This document shows positions 56,554 to 64,000 of a DNA stretch of 64,000 nt, one piece after another (position 1 is the stretch's first letter; the number at the start of each line of letters is the position of its first letter). The position numbers and the translations under genes are program-made. The notes beneath the pieces were generated by a model. That model saw only the letters and a program-made list of their open reading frames with translations, did not search any database and was not told the DNA's origin. This DNA is from Henriciella sp. (GTDB taxonomy: Bacteria; Pseudomonadota; Alphaproteobacteria; Caulobacterales; Hyphomonadaceae): NCBI GenBank assembly GCA_021776655.1, contig JAJFFK010000043.1, positions 1 to 64,000 of the forward strand, written 5' to 3'.

Positions 56554-57609
56554 ATGGCAATTGTGAAGCGTAAACTTGGCCGCACTGACCTGATGGTCAC
56601 GTCATGTTGTTTGGGGACAATGACTTGGGGGCAGCAGAACACCGAGGCTGAGGGCCATGACCAGATGGACTATGCGATGGATCGCGGCATCAATTTTTGG
56701 GACACAGCCGAAATGTATTCGGTGCCACCGCACCCCAAAACACAAGGGTCAACTGAACGGATCATTGGCAGCTGGCTGCAGAAAACCGGGCGACGCAATG
56801 AGATTATTCTGGCGAGCAAGATTTCCGGTCGGTCGTCAATGACCTGGACCCGCGACAGCGATGTCGCCCTGACCCGCCAAACCAGAGACCAAATAGATGA
56901 GGCCATCACCAAAAGCCTGAAGCGACTGCAAACCGACTATATAGATCTTTACCAATTGCACTGGCCTGATCGCCCGATCGGCCTATTCGGGGCCAAAATA
57001 GACGCATCAACCTATGCCCATGATTATGAGGCCTTCGAGGCTATTCTGGACCATCTGGAAAGCCACATTAAAGCTGGCCGGGTCGGGCACATCGGTGTGT
57101 CGAACGAAAATCCGTACGGCGTCATGCGGTTCATCGCCGAGAGCGAGGCGCGCGACCTGCCGCGAATAGCATCAATCCAGAATGCCTACAATCTGGTCAA
57201 TCGAACCTTTGAAGATGGCGGTCTGGAAGAGATTTGCGTGCGCGAGGATGTTGGCTTGTTGGCGTACTCGCCACTCGGTCAGGGCTATCTCAGCGGCAAA
57301 TACCGTAATGGCGCACTGCCGGAAGGGGCGCGGAAAACCCTGTTCAACCGCTTGCAGCGTTACGAATCACCCGCCGCTGATCGCGCCATCGAAAATTACC
57401 TGCTAATGGCAGAGAAATTCGAGGTCGACCCTGCTCAACTTGCGATCAAATTCTGCGATACCCGTCATTTCGTCGCATCAACAATCATCGGCGCGACAAC
57501 ACTGGCACAATTGGAAACCTGTATTGACGCTTTCGATTTGGCGTGGACGGATGACATGGAAACTGAGGCCAATCGCCTACATGGTGAGCAACCATCGCCG
57601 TGCCCATGA
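56554..57609 (+). CDS. Aldo/keto reductase, Tas-like
   Basis: 351-residue NADP-dependent reductase with a TIM-barrel. Catalytic tetrad: Asp in NFWDTAEMYSVPP with Tyr, Lys in ILASKISGR, His in LYQLHWPDRP. Cofactor segment STIIGATTLAQLE. Substrate unknown; the closest pattern is Tas/YajO. GAGAGG precedes the ATG at 56554; the longer frame to 56455 is not conserved. Stands alone, divergent from the BI-1 gene. Confidence 0.87.
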   Translation: MAIVKRKLGRTDLMVTSCCLGTMTWGQQNTEAEGHDQMDYAMDRGINFWDTAEMYSVPPHPKTQGSTERIIGSWLQKTGRRNEIILASKISGRSSMTWTRDSDVALTRQTRDQIDEAITKSLKRLQTDYIDLYQLHWPDRPIGLFGAKIDASTYAHDYEAFEAILDHLESHIKAGRVGHIGVSNENPYGVMRFIAESEARDLPRIASIQNAYNLVNRTFEDGGLEEICVREDVGLLAYSPLGQGYLSGKYRNGALPEGARKTLFNRLQRYESPAADRAIENYLLMAEKFEVDPAQLAIKFCDTRHFVASTIIGATTLAQLETCIDAFDLAWTDDMETEANRLHGEQPSPCP

Positions 57610-57715
57610 TTGGTATCCTGCGGTTAGAAATTGACTTTCAGCACAAGCGACGTCAGCATTAACCATAGCTGTGGGAGCCTTTACGGATCACAGCGAATAC
57701 ACAAAGGGGAATGAA

Positions 57716-58048
57716 ATGGCGGACGCCTCCAAATACGAAGACAACATAAAAAAATACGCAAAAGGCTACAATCAGGCTGCGGCTGAAAAGATTGTTGGGC
57801 ATCTGGGCATTGCGCTGCGCAATCGCGACAGCTCGCTAGTCTCTTGTTCGGACGATACAGAGTTGCAGCGCGTGCGTGAAAAGTGGTGCCGAGGGAAGCT
57901 TGCTTTGGCCCAAACGAACGATCAGATTGATGCAGGCATTGCCAAGATTTGTGAAACACTCAACCCCGAGGGCGGGAATAAGGGTCGCGTGACCTTCTAT
58001 TACTTGCTGGCCGAACATTTTGGTAAACTCGGTGACCTGGCTGGTTAA
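57716..58048 (+). CDS. DUF2853 family protein
   Basis: 110-residue soluble helical protein. The family core is present: LGIALRNRDSSLVSCSDDTE, LQRVREKWCRGKLALAQTND and GRVTFYYLLAEHFGKLGDLA. Function unknown. AAGGGGA precedes the ATG at 57716. A TTAACCAT half-site of the CtrA type lies at 57659-57666. Followed by a strong terminator. Confidence 0.85.
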   Translation: MADASKYEDNIKKYAKGYNQAAAEKIVGHLGIALRNRDSSLVSCSDDTELQRVREKWCRGKLALAQTNDQIDAGIAKICETLNPEGGNKGRVTFYYLLAEHFGKLGDLAG

Positions 58049-58074
58049 AACCTGTCTTTGAGATTAAATGAAAC

Positions 58075-58100
58075 GCCCGGCTGATCTGGCCGGGCTTTTC
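58075..58100 (+). terminator. Intrinsic terminator after the DUF2853 gene
   Basis: GCCCGGC (58075-58081) and GCCGGGC (58089-58095) form a perfect stem with a 7-base loop, followed by TTTTCTTTT. Confidence 0.9.
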
Positions 58101-58137
58101 TTTTGCCTGACGTCTACACGATTGCACCCAGCGCCCC

Positions 58138-58677
58138 ATGCACCGTATCTTTGCCGCCCTTCCTGTTCCCGGCGCGATTGCCGAACGACTGCTTCCTTTG
58201 CGCGCAGACTTGCCCGGCGTGCGTTGGCGCTTGCGCGAACACTTCCATATCACGCTGCAATATTATGGCGGCGTCGAGATCGAGATCGCCGAAGAGATCG
58301 CTGCGGCCCTCGAACGAGTTGATGCGCCCGCCCTCGACCTCGAATTGGCCGGTGTCGGCTGGTTTGGGCGCAAAGAGCCGCGCGCCATCTATGCTCGAAT
58401 TGGTGAGAGTAGCGCGCTGACACAACTAGCAACCGAGTGCCGCAAGATCGCCCGAACATTCGGATTGAAGGTCGATGCCAATCCTTTCAGACCGCATGTT
58501 ACGCTCGCCTATTGCAAGGATGCGCCGCTCTCTCAGGTGCGCGCGTGGAGTGAGGATTTCCAATCTCTGCGCTCTGCCCCCTTCCTGATCGATCAGTTTC
58601 ATCTGTTCGAAAGTTTTACCGGAGATCGCCGCCAGAGCCGCTATCAGGCGCAAGCTGATTATCGCCTTGGTCAATAG
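58138..58677 (+). CDS. thpR: RNA 2',3'-cyclic phosphodiesterase (2'-5' RNA ligase family)
   Basis: 179 residues with the two HxTx motifs of the 2H phosphoesterase fold: FHITLQYYG (H37, T39) and RPHVTLAYC. N-terminal RIFAALPVP and C-terminal FHLFESFTG are typical of ThpR/LigT. It opens 2',3'-cyclic phosphates at RNA ends. Its ATG has no strong ribosome site and lies right after the DUF2853 terminator. Confidence 0.9.
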   Translation: MHRIFAALPVPGAIAERLLPLRADLPGVRWRLREHFHITLQYYGGVEIEIAEEIAAALERVDAPALDLELAGVGWFGRKEPRAIYARIGESSALTQLATECRKIARTFGLKVDANPFRPHVTLAYCKDAPLSQVRAWSEDFQSLRSAPFLIDQFHLFESFTGDRRQSRYQAQADYRLGQ

Positions 58678-58750
58678 AAGTCTTCGCAACAGGGGCGACG
58701 CCGACCGAGCGATCTGATACCAACAGAAACCAATATTGGAGGATGCCGAG

Positions 58751-59734
58751 ATGACGACAACGATTACCCATAATGGGCTGACATTAGATGCGCCTGGTCG
58801 CGGGCGAATTTACGGATCCATACTGGAAACGATTGGCAGCACGCCGCTCGTGCGGGTGCCGCGACTATCCCAAGCGGAAGGCCTACAGAACGATCTGCTG
58901 CTTAAGCTCGAATTCTTCAACCCGCTGGCCAGCGTCAAGGACCGGATCGCGATCGGCATGATCACCGCGCTTGAACAGGCCGGAAAAATTGGACCTGACA
59001 CAGTTCTGGTTGAGCCAACCTCTGGTAATACCGGAATTGGCCTGGCATTTGTCGCCGCCTCTCGCGGCTATCGACTGATCTTGACCATGCCGGAATCGAT
59101 GTCTGTCGAGCGGCGCAAAATGCTCGCCATGCTCGGTGCTGAACTGGTTCTAACCCCCAAGGAAGAAGGCCTGGCCGGAACCTTGAAAAAGGCCGATGAA
59201 TTGCTCGCCAGCATCAAGGGCGCGGTGATGCCAAGCCAGTTCAGCAATCCGGCAAACCCGGCTATTCACGAAATTACGACCGCAGAGGAGATTTGGCGTG
59301 ACACCGATGGTGGCGTCGATGCCGTGATCTCTGGAGTCGGCACCGGCGGAACCTTCACCGGCTGCGCGCGCGTTCTGAAGGCGCGCAAGCCGGGTCTGAA
59401 AATGTTCGCGGTGGAACCGACTGGTAGCCCGGTCCTGTCTGGCGGCGAGCCGGGGCCGCATATGCTGCAAGGGATTGGTCCAGGCTTTGTGCCGGACAAT
59501 ATGGACACGTCACTGATGGATGAAGCGATCCAGGTCGACAATGAAGAGGCTATGGCGATGTCGCGGCGGCTTGCCAGAACCGAAGGCATTCCGGTTGGGA
59601 TATCTTCGGGCGCCGCCCTGACCGCCGCATTGCGGGTCGCCAAACGCCCGGACATGGCGGGCAAAATGATTGTCGTGATCATTCCGTCATTTGCCGAACG
59701 CTACCTGTCCACAGCTCTGTTTGACGGGGTCTAG
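58751..59734 (+). CDS. cysK: Cysteine synthase A
   Basis: 327-residue fold-type II PLP enzyme. Lysine in [17 protein letters not shown], substrate loop [19 protein letters not shown] phosphate loop [15 protein letters not shown]. It makes cysteine from O-acetylserine and sulfide. GGAGG lies before ATG 58751. Single gene; convergent with the MFS gene. Confidence 0.95.
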   Translation: MTTTITHNGLTLDAPGRGRIYGSILETIGSTPLVRVPRLSQAEGLQNDLLLKLEFFNPLASVKDRIAIGMITALEQAGKIGPDTVLVEPTSGNTGIGLAFVAASRGYRLILTMPESMSVERRKMLAMLGAELVLTPKEEGLAGTLKKADELLASIKGAVMPSQFSNPANPAIHEITTAEEIWRDTDGGVDAVISGVGTGGTFTGCARVLKARKPGLKMFAVEPTGSPVLSGGEPGPHMLQGIGPGFVPDNMDTSLMDEAIQVDNEEAMAMSRRLARTEGIPVGISSGAALTAALRVAKRPDMAGKMIVVIIPSFAERYLSTALFDGV

Positions 59735-59741
59735 GCTCCAA

Positions 59742-60968
59742 TCAGTGCCGGGAGAATAGCCGCCCGCGTTCAGTCACCAGAATGATTGCCAGTGACACCA
59801 CACCGAGGCCGACAAAGCCAAGCATCACCGGCGTCACCGTTCCGTTGAACTGGCTAGCCACCAGATAGCCGAACCCGCTGGCAACAGTGCTGGTGGCAAA
59901 GCCATATGCCGCGCTGGCTGTCCCGGCAATCTTGCCGAGCGGCTCTAGCGCCAAAGCCGAAAAATTCGCGCCCATCATTCCGAAACAGGCAAAGGTCAGG
60001 CCGAACAAGGGATAGAAAATCGCCAGTCTCTCCCCGAACACCTGCATCGCAATAACATTGGTCAGGGACAAGGCGACAAAGGCGATCATCACGATATGGC
60101 TGATCCGGCGCATACCGATGCGCTCGACAATCCGGGCATTGGTAAAATTCGCCACCGCAAGACAGGCCGCGATACCGCCAAACCATAGAGCAAAGCTGTC
60201 ATGCTTGCCGAAAACATCAGAGAAAACCTGTTCAGACGACGCAATGAACGCAAACAAAGCCCCAAAGATCACGCCGCTGGCCGCCATATAGCCAAACGTG
60301 ACGCGAGTGGTCACAACCTGCCAATAGGCGCTGGCTGTGCTGCGCGCGCTGAGCGGTTGGCGCGCCTCGGCCGGCAAGGTTTCGGACAGGCGAAACTGGA
60401 CCCAGAGCAACATCATCATCCCAGCAATCGCCAGCAATCCAAAGGTCCACTGCCAGGAGGCAAACAACATCACGCCCGTCCCGATCGCTGGGGCGAGAAC
60501 TGGCACGATCATGAACACTGTCATCACCAGAGACATCACCCGCGCCATCGCGCGCCCAGCCATCAGGTCACGCACAATCGAGACCGCGATAACCCGGATG
60601 CCTGATGCAAACACACCATGGATGAAGCGCATCACCAAAAGCAGCGAAAAGCTATGCGTCAACATGCAGGTAGCCCCTGCGATGACATACCCGACCAGAC
60701 AGATTTGCAGCAATCCCTTACGCCCGAACCGGTCTGAGATCGGTCCGAAAATCAGTTGCGGCGCGCCAAACCCGAAAACATAAGCAAAGATCACCCATTG
60801 CTGATGGTTCTCAACCGCCAATTTATAATGTTCGGATATATCGCTGAGCGCTGGTAGCATGATATCGATGGCCAGCGCATTGAGCGCCATCAATCCCGCC
60901 ACCATAGGCACAAACTCCCATAGTGGCATAGGCAGGCGCAATGACTCTGATATCTGGGGGGTTGGCAA
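59742..60968 (-). CDS. Bcr/CflA-family drug-resistance MFS transporter
   Basis: 408-residue, twelve-span major facilitator. Start region ALAIDIMLPALSDISEHY with the Bcr/CflA D-x-x-L-P motif, motif A GPISDRFGRKGLLQICLVG, and motif C-like VLAPAIGTGVM mark a proton-driven multidrug or small-molecule exporter. The start is TTG 60968 in the longest frame; ATG 60929 is possible. Ribosome site weak at both. Confidence 0.85.
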   Translation of the reverse strand: MPTPQISESLRLPMPLWEFVPMVAGLMALNALAIDIMLPALSDISEHYKLAVENHQQWVIFAYVFGFGAPQLIFGPISDRFGRKGLLQICLVGYVIAGATCMLTHSFSLLLVMRFIHGVFASGIRVIAVSIVRDLMAGRAMARVMSLVMTVFMIVPVLAPAIGTGVMLFASWQWTFGLLAIAGMMMLLWVQFRLSETLPAEARQPLSARSTASAYWQVVTTRVTFGYMAASGVIFGALFAFIASSEQVFSDVFGKHDSFALWFGGIAACLAVANFTNARIVERIGMRRISHIVMIAFVALSLTNVIAMQVFGERLAIFYPLFGLTFACFGMMGANFSALALEPLGKIAGTASAAYGFATSTVASGFGYLVASQFNGTVTPVMLGFVGLGVVSLAIILVTERGRLFSRH

Positions 60969-61049
60969 GGTTACGTATCAATCTGGCAAGAGGCTAAGGT
61001 GCGTGTCATGAGCCTGTTGAAGCTTTTCGGCAAGCAATTAACTTGCGTG

Positions 61050-61222
61050 TCCTCAGGCTCCAAACCCACTCAAATCGCCACTTTCACGGCGCGTCTTTGA
61101 CGCAAAGCCTGCGTCAACATCGTTTTGAATTGGGGTAAACCAGTTCTGCACGACGCTTCCTAGTCTTCGCGACAAACTCACACCGTGAAAGTGGCGATTT
61201 GAGTGGGTCCTGAGCCTAGGTC
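61050..61222. repeat. Long inverted repeat, MITE-like, before trmB
   Basis: A 26-base perfect arm (61064-61089, starting ACCCACTCAAATCG) is repeated in reverse at 61183-61208, 93 bases apart. Weaker homology extends both arms outward (CCTCAGGCTC against GAGCCTAGG). Inside is a second perfect stem, TTGACGCA/TGCGTCAA (61097-61117). No coding frame spans it. Together with 60969-61049 and 61223-61295 it fills the 327-base gap between the divergent MFS and trmB genes, where nothing else is seen. Confidence 0.65.
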
Positions 61223-61295
61223 AGTCAGCCCCTTTTCAAACCCGCAGGCTTCAGCGTATTCAGCTGCCGGCGAGCCGCAAGTGGAGACCAAGCCC

Positions 61296-61982
61296 GTGCC
61301 ATCCACCCCGATCAAACCTTTGCGCACCTATGGTCGTCGTGGCGGGCGGCCCCTATCCGCCCGGCAGAGCCATCTGATTGCGACCCTGTTGCCACGCCTT
61401 CGGGTTCCGGTTGAGCCCGGAAAGCAGCTTGATCCAGGCCGCCTGTTCGAGACCGCCTCAGAGATCTGGCTGGAGATTGGCTTTGGCGGCGGCGAGCATG
61501 TCAGCGGACAAGCCAAAGCCAATCCAAGTGCCGGAATACTCGCCAGCGAAGTGTTCGTTGAGGGCATGGCCAAATGTCTCGGCCAGATCGAAGACGCCGA
61601 GCTAACCAATGTGCGGCTTTGGGAAGAGGACGCACGCGACCTGATGGCTGGGCTGGTGGATCAATGCCTCGAGCGCGCTTTCATCCTGTTTCCCGATCCG
61701 TGGCCCAAGACCAAACAACAAAAGCGCCGGATCATCCAGCCGGGCTTCCTCGATGAATTATGCCGATTGATGAAGCCGGGTGGGCACGTGCGGTTTGCCA
61801 CAGATGTCCGGTCCTATGCCGATGCAGCTTTGGAACGGTTCTTGGCGCATCCAGATTTCAAATGGCACCCTGAGCGCTCTGAAGACTGGACCTGCGCCCC
61901 GGAAGACCACATCCAGACCCGCTATCAAATGAAAAAACTGGGCGACATTGCGCCTGTCTATTATGACTTCACTGTTGGTTAG
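61296..61982 (+). CDS. trmB: tRNA (guanine-N7-)-methyltransferase
   Basis: 228 residues from GTG 61296, which has GGAGA eight bases upstream. Family marks: LRTYGRRGGRPLSARQ, LEIGFGGGEHVSGQAKANP (SAM site), FPDPWPKTKQQKRRIIQPGF and the C-terminal TRYQMKKLGDIAPVYYDF. It makes m7G46 in tRNA. The frame runs back to 61203 into the inverted repeat, and GTG 61281 is another choice. Confidence 0.92.
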   Translation: MPSTPIKPLRTYGRRGGRPLSARQSHLIATLLPRLRVPVEPGKQLDPGRLFETASEIWLEIGFGGGEHVSGQAKANPSAGILASEVFVEGMAKCLGQIEDAELTNVRLWEEDARDLMAGLVDQCLERAFILFPDPWPKTKQQKRRIIQPGFLDELCRLMKPGGHVRFATDVRSYADAALERFLAHPDFKWHPERSEDWTCAPEDHIQTRYQMKKLGDIAPVYYDFTVG

Positions 61983-62078
61983 GCTCTCTGGCCCCGTTTC
62001 CAGAACACATACATCATTGCAGCAGCCTTAATCTTGACGTCGCGTCGCTAATGTGAGCTTAGAGGGGTATCGAATACG

Positions 62079-62112
62079 GCCGGTCTGACTCTGAAGACCC
62101 CGCCAGACCGGC
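62079..62112 (+). promoter_or_regulatory. Hairpin in the cold-shock gene leader
   Basis: GCCGGTCTG (62079-62087) and CAGACCGGC (62104-62112) form a 9-bp stem about 100 bases before the start. A 15-base perfect palindrome CTCACACAGTGTGAG lies at 62158-62172. Long structured leaders are usual for cold-shock mRNAs and regulate their translation. Confidence 0.5.
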
Positions 62113-62204
62113 GGCTATGAATGTGACTACCCTCCGTAATCGAAACCCCTGCGGCCCCTCACACAGTGTGAGACGGCGTGGGTTCTATCGAAAGGGTGCC
62201 CATT

Positions 62205-62414
62205 ATGGCTACCGGAAAAGTAAAATGGTTTAACGCAACCAAAGGTTTTGGTTTCATCGTTCCTGATGAAGGCGGCAAGGACGTGTTTGTGCACATCTCT
62301 GCAGTTGAGCGTTCGGGCCTGCAAGGTCTCGCGGACGACCAGCCAGTAGAGTATGAACTCTACAATGACGAACGTCGCAACAAGACCTCGGCGGTTGACC
62401 TGAAACTTCTCTAG
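62205..62414 (+). CDS. CspA-type cold-shock protein
   Basis: 69-residue OB-fold RNA chaperone: [20 protein letters not shown] (RNP1) and [10 protein letters not shown] (RNP2). It unwinds RNA structure in the cold or in stationary phase. ATG 62205; a longer frame back to 62178 is not conserved. Followed by a terminator. Confidence 0.95.
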   Translation: MATGKVKWFNATKGFGFIVPDEGGKDVFVHISAVERSGLQGLADDQPVEYELYNDERRNKTSAVDLKLL

Positions 62415-62462
62415 ACAGAAGACAGGTTTGCGCCTAACAGGGGCGCAAGTCGAAACATATCG

Positions 62463-62496
62463 GCGGCGGTTCCGGCAACGGGGCCGCCGCTTTTTA
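62463..62496 (+). terminator. Intrinsic terminator after the cold-shock gene
   Basis: GCGGCGG (62463-62469) pairs with CCGCCGC (62484-62490) and is followed by TTTTTATT. It lies just before rimP. Confidence 0.85.
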
Positions 62497-62516
62497 TTGC
62501 CTGAAAGGCCTGCTCC

Positions 62517-63113
62517 TTGATCACAGTCTCTGCACAGGAAGAGCGCATACTCGCCATGTCTGAGCCAATACTGGCTGAGCTTGGACTTGCGATCGTGCGC
62601 GTGCGGCTCATGGGCAGCAAGCGGCCATTGCTGCAGATCATGATTGAGAAAGCCGGCGGCGCACCAACCGATGTTGAAGATTGCGCCTCGTTCTCACGCA
62701 TGCTGTCGCCGGTGCTCGAAGCGGAAGACCCGATCGCCGATGCTTTCCGGCTCGAAGTGTCGACGCCGGGGATTGATCGACCGCTAACCCGCGAGGGTGA
62801 TTTTGGTCGCTGGATTGGTCATCTCGCCAAGCTTGAGCTGGCAATGCCGATTGACGGTCGGCGTCGCTTCCAAGGTACGATTACCCGCGAAGACGAAGCG
62901 GGCGTGGCGCTGGACCTAGATGATAATAGTGAACTGGTCGCCAAGGTCAGTGACATGACCAAGGCCCGGCTTATCCTGACTGACAAACTAATCGACATAA
63001 CTCTGGCCAGCGGCGCTGCCCCGCCGCAACCAGAGGATGGTAATTTCGATGACTTCGAGACGATCGAAGCCGAACATGATACAATTGATGATAATCAAGA
63101 GAGTGGAGCTTGA
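62517..63113 (+). CDS. rimP: Ribosome maturation factor RimP
   Basis: 198 residues. N-terminal domain with LAMSEPILAELGLAIVRVRL and LLQIMIEKAG, DCASFSRMLSPVLEAEDPI, LEVSTPGIDRPLTREGDFGR; C-terminal Sm-like domain, then an acidic tail (DFETIEAEHDTIDDNQE). It acts in 30S assembly. TTG at 62517 is the likely start, with no ATG before the conserved core. nusA begins five bases after its stop. Confidence 0.9.
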   Translation: MITVSAQEERILAMSEPILAELGLAIVRVRLMGSKRPLLQIMIEKAGGAPTDVEDCASFSRMLSPVLEAEDPIADAFRLEVSTPGIDRPLTREGDFGRWIGHLAKLELAMPIDGRRRFQGTITREDEAGVALDLDDNSELVAKVSDMTKARLILTDKLIDITLASGAAPPQPEDGNFDDFETIEAEHDTIDDNQESGA

Positions 63114-63117
63114 AGGC

Positions 63118-64000
63118 ATGAGCACTGTTGGCGTTTCCGCAAACCGGATGGAAATCATGCAAATCGCAAAAGCGGTTGCAGAGGAAAAGTCCATCGACCA
63201 ATCAATCGTGATCGAAGCGATGGAAGAGGCAATCGAAAAGGCTGCCAAGTCCCGTTACGGTCAAGAGCATGATATTCGTGCGATCATTGACCGCGAAACC
63301 GGCGAACAAACCCTGTGGCGGATTCAAACAGTTGTCGCCGACGACGAATTTGAGGATCCGGCGCAACAGCTAACTTTGGCGGATGCCAAGAAGCTGGAGG
63401 CCGACATCGAGATTGGCGGCGAGATCAAAGAAGAGCTGCCACCGTTTGATTTTGGCCGGGTTGCGGCCCAGACCGCCAAACAGGTGATCATGCAGAAAGT
63501 GCGTGACGCTGAGCGCGAGCGCCAGTTCAATGAGTATAAAGACCGTGAAGGCGAGATCATCAACGGCATCGTCAAGCGCGTCGAATATGGCCACGTCATC
63601 GTCGATCTTGGCCGCGCCGAGGGCATCATTCGCCGCAATGACGGTATTCCGCGCGAGAACTTTCAGCCCAATGACCGGGTCCGTGCTTACCTTTACAAGG
63701 TCAGCCGTGAGATCAAGGGGCCGCAAATTTTTCTCTCACGTGCCCACCCTGACTTCATGATCAAACTGTTCGCGGCCGAAGTGCCGGAAGTTTATGAAGG
63801 CGTGATCGAGATCAAATCCTGTGCCCGAGATGCCGGATCGCGCGCCAAGATTGGCGTGATCTCGAATGACAGCTCAATCGATCCGGTTGGCGCTTGCGTT
63901 GGGATGCGCGGCGCGCGGGTTCAGGCCGTCGTTGGCGAACTGTCCGGTGAGAAAATCGATATCATTCCGTGGAATTATGATGATGCGACCTTCATCGTGA
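63118..64000 (+). CDS. nusA: Transcription termination/antitermination factor NusA, 5' part
   Basis: The first 294 codons are present and run off the window. N-terminal RNA-polymerase-binding domain (ANRMEIMQIAKAVAEEKSID onward), S1 domain (GEIINGIVKRVEYGHVIVDL, GRAEGIIRRNDGIPRENFQP) and the beginning of the first KH domain (RAKIGVISNDSSIDPVGACV, GMRGARVQAVVGEL) are seen. It modulates pausing and termination. The order rimP-nusA is universal in this class. GAAGG precedes ATG 63118. Confidence 0.96.
   Translation, partial: MSTVGVSANRMEIMQIAKAVAEEKSIDQSIVIEAMEEAIEKAAKSRYGQEHDIRAIIDRETGEQTLWRIQTVVADDEFEDPAQQLTLADAKKLEADIEIGGEIKEELPPFDFGRVAAQTAKQVIMQKVRDAERERQFNEYKDREGEIINGIVKRVEYGHVIVDLGRAEGIIRRNDGIPRENFQPNDRVRAYLYKVSREIKGPQIFLSRAHPDFMIKLFAAEVPEVYEGVIEIKSCARDAGSRAKIGVISNDSSIDPVGACVGMRGARVQAVVGELSGEKIDIIPWNYDDATFIV

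Noticed and set aside
61008-61100. Short plus-strand frame beginning MSLLKLFGKQLTC before trmB
   Set aside because: Runs only into the inverted repeat and stops; no ribosome site. Could be a truncated gene start, but nothing supports it.

Overview
The window is chromosomal DNA from an alphaproteobacterium. Lineage markers are a GapR/DUF2312 protein, MmcB, DUF2794, DUF2853, an IalB-family protein, the gene order trpF-trpB-trpA-accD-folC, the cluster tsaE-amgK-murU-addB-addA-trxA, and atpHAGDC. A CtrA-type box (TTAA-N7-TTAA) and an AccD with a decayed zinc ribbon suggest a Caulobacterales/Maricaulales-like organism; that placement is inference. Almost all of the DNA is housekeeping. I see no prophage, CRISPR array, insertion sequence, rRNA or tRNA.

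Layout. 1-3.5 kb: a truncated gene at the edge, a decayed GIY-YIG remnant, then a minus-strand unit of a 27-residue membrane peptide, a Ca2+/Na+ antiporter, a short-chain dehydrogenase and a threonine-aldolase-like enzyme. 3.6-12 kb: Nudix hydrolase, pgsA, etfBA, then IscU-like scaffold, yidD, thrS, O-antigen ligase-like protein and a glycosyltransferase. 12-16.4 kb: a minus-strand Gld-type ABC exporter operon. 16.8-24.9 kb: DUF2794, an IalB-family protein and three exported proteins of the DUF11 type, ending in a 1687-residue outer-membrane protein. 24.9-29.9 kb: tryptophan, fatty-acid and folate genes. 30.3-42 kb: two catabolic-type genes, then a roughly 10 kb minus-strand operon running from a Cys/Met-metabolism PLP enzyme to thioredoxin. 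42-43.7 kb: ferredoxin reductase and ferredoxin. 43.7-49 kb: F1 ATP synthase genes. 49-60.9 kb: priA, xerC, a HxlR regulator with its divergent target, gapR, msrB, mmcB, a Bax-inhibitor-1 protein, an aldo/keto reductase, thpR, cysK and an MFS exporter. 61-64 kb: trmB, a cold-shock gene, rimP and the start of nusA.

The most unusual item is atpD. The F1 beta subunit is read in frame with an upstream module of about 71 residues carrying two CxxC pairs, joined by an Ala/Pro/Lys linker. Strong Shine-Dalgarno sequences stand before both the fused start and the ordinary beta start, so one gene may give a long and a short beta subunit. Other items worth a look are the DUF11 surface cluster with CtrA-like sites, a two-palindrome operator between the HxlR gene and its neighbour, a MITE-like long inverted repeat before trmB, two tiny membrane peptides, and a terminator-like hairpin in the leader of the PLP-enzyme operon.
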